Shown here: in pieces, positions 51,851 to 55,422 of the stretch | Layout: every line of letters begins with the position of its first letter | Numbering within the stretch: position 1 is the stretch's first letter | Origin: JBCBRD01 sp039819785 | Lineage (GTDB): Bacteria > Pseudomonadota > Alphaproteobacteria > Rhizobiales > Hyphomicrobiaceae | Length of the DNA: 55,422 nt | Direction: 5' to 3' | NCBI GenBank assembly: GCA_039819785.1 | Contig: JBCBRH010000030.1 | Location: forward strand, 1 to 55,422 | Program-made: the position numbers and the translations under genes | The notes under the pieces: generated by a model | What the model was told of the DNA's origin: nothing | Database searches by the model: none | The model's input: only the letters and a program-made list of their open reading frames with translations

Positions 51851-53088
51851 GTGCGGACGCCTTCGATGGGCGGCGGCACAGGCGATCTGTGCCCGCCACC
51901 GTCTTCATGCGAAGGTGTCGACGTTTTTCTCGCGCGCAATGCGGTCCACCTGTCGGCCACGGTAAAGGCGATACGATCGCGCAGAGTCAGTCCACCACGT
52001 TGCCGCGCGCCCCGCCAGATGGCCACAATGGATATGACCGCGGCTCCGATTGGGATCGCATACATCAGCGGCACAAATGCTTCATTCGAGGCCACCAGGT
52101 TGTTGACGGCCAGTCCTGTCAGGCGGCATCCAAAGCCTGCGACCGCGCCAATAATAATGCCTTCCATACGGTTTTGCCGTGTTGAGCGCGCTTGCCCCAT
52201 GGCTGCAAGTGCGATCAGAACAAAAGCTATTGGATACAGAGGGTTGGAAAATCGCTCATGCAACTCGGAGCGGAATTTTCCAGGCCGGTTCTTAAAGTAG
52301 GGATCGTTGGGGTCCGGGTTCAAAAGCTGCCCGAGATAGCGTTCCTTTGGTTTTAGGAAGACTTCGCCCGGCGTGGACTTATCGAACTGGTCGAGGTCGA
52401 CGATGTATTGGTCGAATTCGATGATTTCAGTGCCATTTCCACCCACCTTGCTCTGCAAGATGTGCCCGTCGCGCATGAGCACATAGGTTGCCCCGTTTTG
52501 TTTCACGATCTGTGCGCGCTCGGACAGATAGGCCTGTGATTCCCCGTCCTTGCGGCGATCATCGACGACGAGACCCAACAGTTCTCCCTGAAAGGTCCTA
52601 TCCCGGATATGAAACGTGAGGCCCTGCTCCGGCGATGAAAACCGACCAGGCTGAATGACCTGGGTCAAGAGATCGGTACGGACCTCGACAATGTAGTGCT
52701 TCAGGAGCTGCAATGACCATGGCATTGCGACGTGGTTGACGAAGCCGACTGCCATGGTGACGAGGAACCCGAGGACTAACAACGGCTTGGCTAGCACCCA
52801 GATGTTCGCACCGGACGCGGTCATGACGATCGTTTCGCTGTCGCTATTGAGCCGGTTGAGCGTCTGCATGACGGCGATGAGCAGCGCGAAGGGGGCGATT
52901 ACGGCCAGAAGATGCGGCAGGGCCAGCGTGGTCATCGTGATGAAGGTCAGGGCGCTTTGCCCCTGCGATGTGACGACATTCAGCTGTTTGAGTGCCAGCG
53001 CGATCCATACCACGCCACCCAGCGACAACAGGATGATGAGAAGGGCGCTAGCGGCCTGCCGGAAAATGTAGCGAGAAAAGATGCTCAT
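51847..53088 (-). CDS. lptF: LPS export permease LptF
   Basis: Partner permease of LptG in the LptB2FG transporter. 413 residues, with a first membrane helix from MSIFSRYIFRQAASALLI, the usual four N-terminal and two C-terminal membrane segments, a jellyroll domain (about 120-260) with GLTFHIRDRTFQGELLG, and SNPLYPIAFVLIALAAMGQAR near the C-terminal membrane part. The C-terminus has an extra basic and Pro-rich cytoplasmic tail. ATG 53088 gives the conserved start; a GTG at 53130 would extend it by 14 residues. Neither has a good ribosome-binding site. It is the first gene of the LPS-transport operon. Confidence 0.94.
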   Translation of the reverse strand: MSIFSRYIFRQAASALLIILLSLGGVVWIALALKQLNVVTSQGQSALTFITMTTLALPHLLAVIAPFALLIAVMQTLNRLNSDSETIVMTASGANIWVLAKPLLVLGFLVTMAVGFVNHVAMPWSLQLLKHYIVEVRTDLLTQVIQPGRFSSPEQGLTFHIRDRTFQGELLGLVVDDRRKDGESQAYLSERAQIVKQNGATYVLMRDGHILQSKVGGNGTEIIEFDQYIVDLDQFDKSTPGEVFLKPKERYLGQLLNPDPNDPYFKNRPGKFRSELHERFSNPLYPIAFVLIALAAMGQARSTRQNRMEGIIIGAVAGFGCRLTGLAVNNLVASNEAFVPLMYAIPIGAAVISIVAIWRGARQRGGLTLRDRIAFTVADRWTALRARKTSTPSHEDGGGHRSPVPPPIEGVRT

Positions 53089-53559
53089 CAGGGCCGTTGG
53101 GTTGTGGAGGACACGGGTGGTGTCAGGCACTTCATTCGCGGATGGACAGTTAGGCTTGGCGACCGTGTTTTGCGCCAGTTGTCACAATGGCTTGTTTAAG
53201 TCAGTGATAGCGGCTCGCACGGCAGGGTGGCTGAAATTCGACCTAGTCGTCCATTTTTCCCCGGTCAGCTGTCTGTTTCCACACTCGTGCTGGTACTGTG
53301 GCCCCCGTGTGACCCTGGGGCACCCATGCGCGCGCCGCACGCGCATTGGGTCGCGGAAATGGCGCAGGCTTGAAGTTTCGATGCATCCAGCTAGGTTGCC
53401 GCTTGCCGATTGGTCCGGCGTACTGCGATCGTCCATGCGCGCTGTCCACCTTGAACTTCCAAGGTCCCTGGACCGTTTTGTGACGACCGAGCCCGTCTTT
53501 ATTCGGAAATAATCGATCAAACAAGAACGCTCAAACACCCCTGGGAGCACTATCCAAAC
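53089..53559. other. Divergent intergenic region between lptF and pepA (471 bp)
   Basis: Must contain the promoters of both units. I see an imperfect GC-rich palindrome around 53322-53350 and a short GGTCC/GGACC palindrome near 53462, but no well-matched promoter, RNA gene or convincing small gene. Confidence 0.45.
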
Positions 53560-55098
53560 ATGAAAACAACGCCAACCAACCGGATTGAGATTTCGTTTGC
53601 AGCACTTGATGCCTCACGCGAGGCCACCACCGTTCTGCTCGCCGGAAAGGATATGGCGCTGTCCGAGGTGGGGCGCGCGATGGATGAAAAATCCGACGGG
53701 CTCATCGTCGCAAGTGCAACGGCTGCCGACTTCACTGGAAAAGCGAAGTCGTTTCTCGACATTCTCGCGCCGCGTGGTCTGGACGAGAAGCGTGTGATTG
53801 TCTGCGGCATCGGCGCCAACAAAGAGGTGAGCGAGAACGACTGGATCAATCTTGGCGGCACGATCATGAGCCAGTTGTTGTCCCGTAAGATCCCCACGGC
53901 CAGCATTGTATGTGAGCCGCCCCTGGACGGAGCTGACGTTTCAACGGCGTTCGTGGCTGGGACGGCGCTGGGTGCGCAGCTGCGGCACTACAAGTTCGGT
54001 AAATACAAGACGAAGGAGAGCGACACCGACGAGGCCGATGCCAAGCAAGATGGCGTTACCAAACTGGTGTTCCATTGTGCCGACCCCGAAGCTGCTTCAA
54101 AGGCCTTCATCGATGGTCGTGCCATTGCGAACGGCGTCCATCTGGCGCGCGATCTCGTCAACGAGCCGGCCAACAGCCTTGGGCCGGTGGAGCTGGCGGA
54201 TGCGGCCAAGTCGCTCGAAGAGTTTGGCATGAATGTCGACATTCTGGTGCCCGACGAACTGACCAAGCTTGGCATGGGCGCACTGCTGGGTGTGGCACAG
54301 GGCAGTGAACGCCCCGCCCGCGTGGCCGTGATGCGCTGGCAGGGCGCCGACGATGCGGGTGCGCCACCGGTTGCCTTTGTCGGAAAGGGTGTCGTGTTCG
54401 ACACCGGCGGTATCTCCATCAAAGGCGCGCAGGGCATGGAAGACATGAAGGGTGACATGGGAGGGGCGGCCACTGTGGTCGGCCTGATGCGGACGCTCGC
54501 GGAACGTAAGGCCAAAGTGAACGCCGTGGGCCTCATTGGGTGTGTTGAGAACATGCCGTCGCACAACGCTCAGCGTCCGGGCGACGTCGTCACCTCCATG
54601 TCGGGCCAGACCATCGAAGTGATCAACACGGATGCAGAGGGCCGTCTCGTTCTGGCCGACGTCGTCTGGTATGCACAGGAACGCTTCAAGCCAAAGTTCG
54701 TGATCGATCTGGCGACATTGACCGGTGCGATCATGGTCGCGCTGGGTAAGGAATATGCCGGGCTCTACGCCAGCGACGATGCGTTATCTGAACAGATCCT
54801 TGAAGCGTCGAAGACGACAGGCGAGAAGGTCTGGCGGATGCCGCTCGATAAGGCCTATGACAAGCTGATCGACAGCAAGTTTGCCGACATGAAGAATATT
54901 GGCGGCCGCTGGGGCGGGGCCTGTACGGCGGCCCAATTCATCAAGCGGTTCGTCAAGGATGATACGCCATGGGTGCATATCGACCTGGCGGGCACGGCCA
55001 TGGATAGCGGACGCAATGACATCAACCAAAGCTGGGGGTCCGGCTGGGGCGTCCGGCTTCTGAACCAAGTTGTCGTGGACCACTACGAAGCGTCGTAG
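53560..55098 (+). CDS. pepA: Leucyl aminopeptidase PepA
   Basis: Zn/Mn-dependent M17 aminopeptidase that trims N-terminal residues from peptides; hexameric and cytosolic in known members. 512 residues. The metal and catalytic motifs are visible: VGKGVVFDTGGISIKG (Asp ligand), MKGDMGGAA, and NTDAEGRLVLAD (catalytic Arg and Asp/Glu ligands), plus DLATLTGAIMVALG. The C-terminal segment DIAKAYDKL-like region is present as MPLDKAYDKLIDSKF. Divergent from lptF. holC, which is a frequent next gene in related genomes, does not follow; an insertion sequence begins downstream. Confidence 0.97.
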   Translation: MKTTPTNRIEISFAALDASREATTVLLAGKDMALSEVGRAMDEKSDGLIVASATAADFTGKAKSFLDILAPRGLDEKRVIVCGIGANKEVSENDWINLGGTIMSQLLSRKIPTASIVCEPPLDGADVSTAFVAGTALGAQLRHYKFGKYKTKESDTDEADAKQDGVTKLVFHCADPEAASKAFIDGRAIANGVHLARDLVNEPANSLGPVELADAAKSLEEFGMNVDILVPDELTKLGMGALLGVAQGSERPARVAVMRWQGADDAGAPPVAFVGKGVVFDTGGISIKGAQGMEDMKGDMGGAATVVGLMRTLAERKAKVNAVGLIGCVENMPSHNAQRPGDVVTSMSGQTIEVINTDAEGRLVLADVVWYAQERFKPKFVIDLATLTGAIMVALGKEYAGLYASDDALSEQILEASKTTGEKVWRMPLDKAYDKLIDSKFADMKNIGGRWGGACTAAQFIKRFVKDDTPWVHIDLAGTAMDSGRNDINQSWGSGWGVRLLNQVVVDHYEAS

Positions 55099-55211
55099 GT
55101 TTCATATCGCTGAGGGTTCTGTCCTCGGGCTTGGCGTTTTGGCTTAGGGTGCAACCGAAGGCCGGACGCGGACGGAACGACCTCCTGCGGTTCCAGCGCG
55201 CAGATCGGTTG

Positions 55212-55234
55212 ATCCCGGCAGTCAATGCCGGGAT
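55212..55234. repeat. Inverted repeat downstream of pepA
   Basis: A 9-bp perfect stem ATCCCGGCA/TGCCGGGAT with loop GTCAA. No T-run follows, so it is a weak terminator candidate. Similar short ATCCCGG-type palindromes are common intergenic repeats in alphaproteobacteria. Confidence 0.4.
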
Positions 55235-55282
55235 GAAGTCGGCTCGTTTGGCGGGTCATCGCTTTGCCTCCTGTCGCCCTTT

Positions 55283-55422
55283 AGATCGTTTCAGATTTTC
55301 TTTGAATCGGTGGATTCCCAAATCAGTTTGTTTCTGATTCAACATGTGTGCTGGAGCAAGGGGGCCAGCATGCATGGTAAAACCTTATTCTGACGATCTA
55401 CGTCAGCGCGTGGCGGCTGCGC
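55283..55422 (+). mobile_element. IS630-family insertion sequence, left end, cut by window edge
   Basis: The extent is approximate. An AT-richer segment with a short AATCAG/CTGATT inverted repeat (55321-55339) precedes the start of a transposase gene. The boundary and terminal inverted repeat cannot be set because the right end lies outside the window. Confidence 0.5.
55374..55422 (+). CDS. IS630-family transposase, N-terminal fragment
   Basis: Only the first 16 codons are in the window. They read MVKPYSDDLRQRVAAA, which is the conserved N-terminus of many IS630-family transposases (helix-turn-helix beginning YSDDLRxRV). The AAGGGGG purine run about 8 bases upstream serves as ribosome-binding site. 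Whether the element is intact cannot be seen. It lies 275 bp after pepA on the same strand. Confidence 0.7.
   Translation, partial: MVKPYSDDLRQRVAAA

Overview
This window is a chromosomal segment of an alphaproteobacterium, most likely of the order Hyphomicrobiales (Rhizobiales-type). This rests on gene order and on family signatures visible in the translated proteins, not on a database search. The gene orders lptF-lptG-lptD-surA-pdxA-rsmA, fabD-fabG-acpP-fabF-mltG-yicC-gmk, rpsF-rpsR-DUF2232-rplI and dnaG-rpoD next to yqeY/carA are all familiar in that group. So are the GreA sequence, the GatB/YqeY protein, the acidic tail of L9 and an ELM1-family protein. Most of the sequence is GC-rich; the DNA before the vWA gene near 32.0 kb is visibly AT-richer.

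Layout. 1-2.3 kb: a terminator, tRNA-Lys(CTT), and mreD-mreC on the minus strand without mreB, followed by a pair of palindromic repeats. 2.3-8.3 kb (minus): an unknown membrane protein, rpoD, dnaG and yqeY. 8.6-16.1 kb (plus): carA, a ChaN-like secreted protein, a secreted protein of unknown function, carB and greA. 16.2-19.6 kb: an Lrp/AsnC regulator (minus), an ELM1-family protein and a CPBP membrane protease homologue (plus), and a DsbA-family protein (minus). 19.8-25.4 kb: ettA, a 60-residue protein, a PRC-barrel protein, two unknown membrane proteins and an MlaC-like protein. 25.6-31.6 kb (plus): a methionine-cycle cassette of a SahR-like ArsR/methyltransferase regulator, metF, and MetH encoded as two separate proteins. 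32.0-33.4 kb: a lone TadG-like von Willebrand factor A protein. 33.5-36.3 kb (minus): rpsF-rpsR-DUF2232-rplI. 36.8-44.4 kb (plus): fatty-acid synthesis genes fabD, fabG, acpP, fabF, then mltG, yicC and gmk. 44.5-53.1 kb (minus): the LPS-export and outer-membrane biogenesis cluster lptF, lptG, lptD, surA, pdxA, rsmA. 53.6-55.4 kb: pepA and the first 16 codons of an IS630-family transposase cut by the window edge.

How the genes fit together. Much of the window serves cell-envelope growth: fatty acids (FabD/G/F, ACP), LPS transport (LptF/G/D), outer-membrane protein folding (SurA), peptidoglycan (MltG, MreC/D) and phospholipid transport (MlaC). The rest supports transcription, replication and translation (RpoD, DnaG, GreA, S6, S18, L9, RsmA, EttA) and carbamoyl phosphate and methionine synthesis.

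I found no clearly new multi-gene system, CRISPR array, prophage or defence island. The most interesting items are a perfect 20-bp palindrome that overlaps a TTGACA box about 11 bases before the SahR-like gene's ATG (possible autoregulation and a leaderless mRNA), the split MetH, the isolated vWA/TadG gene with AT-rich DNA upstream, a primase whose zinc ligands are mostly lost, oppositely charged C-terminal tails on S6 and L9 in one operon, a strongly basic insertion in SurA, and a dispersed palindromic repeat whose fragment forms the stop codon of fabF.
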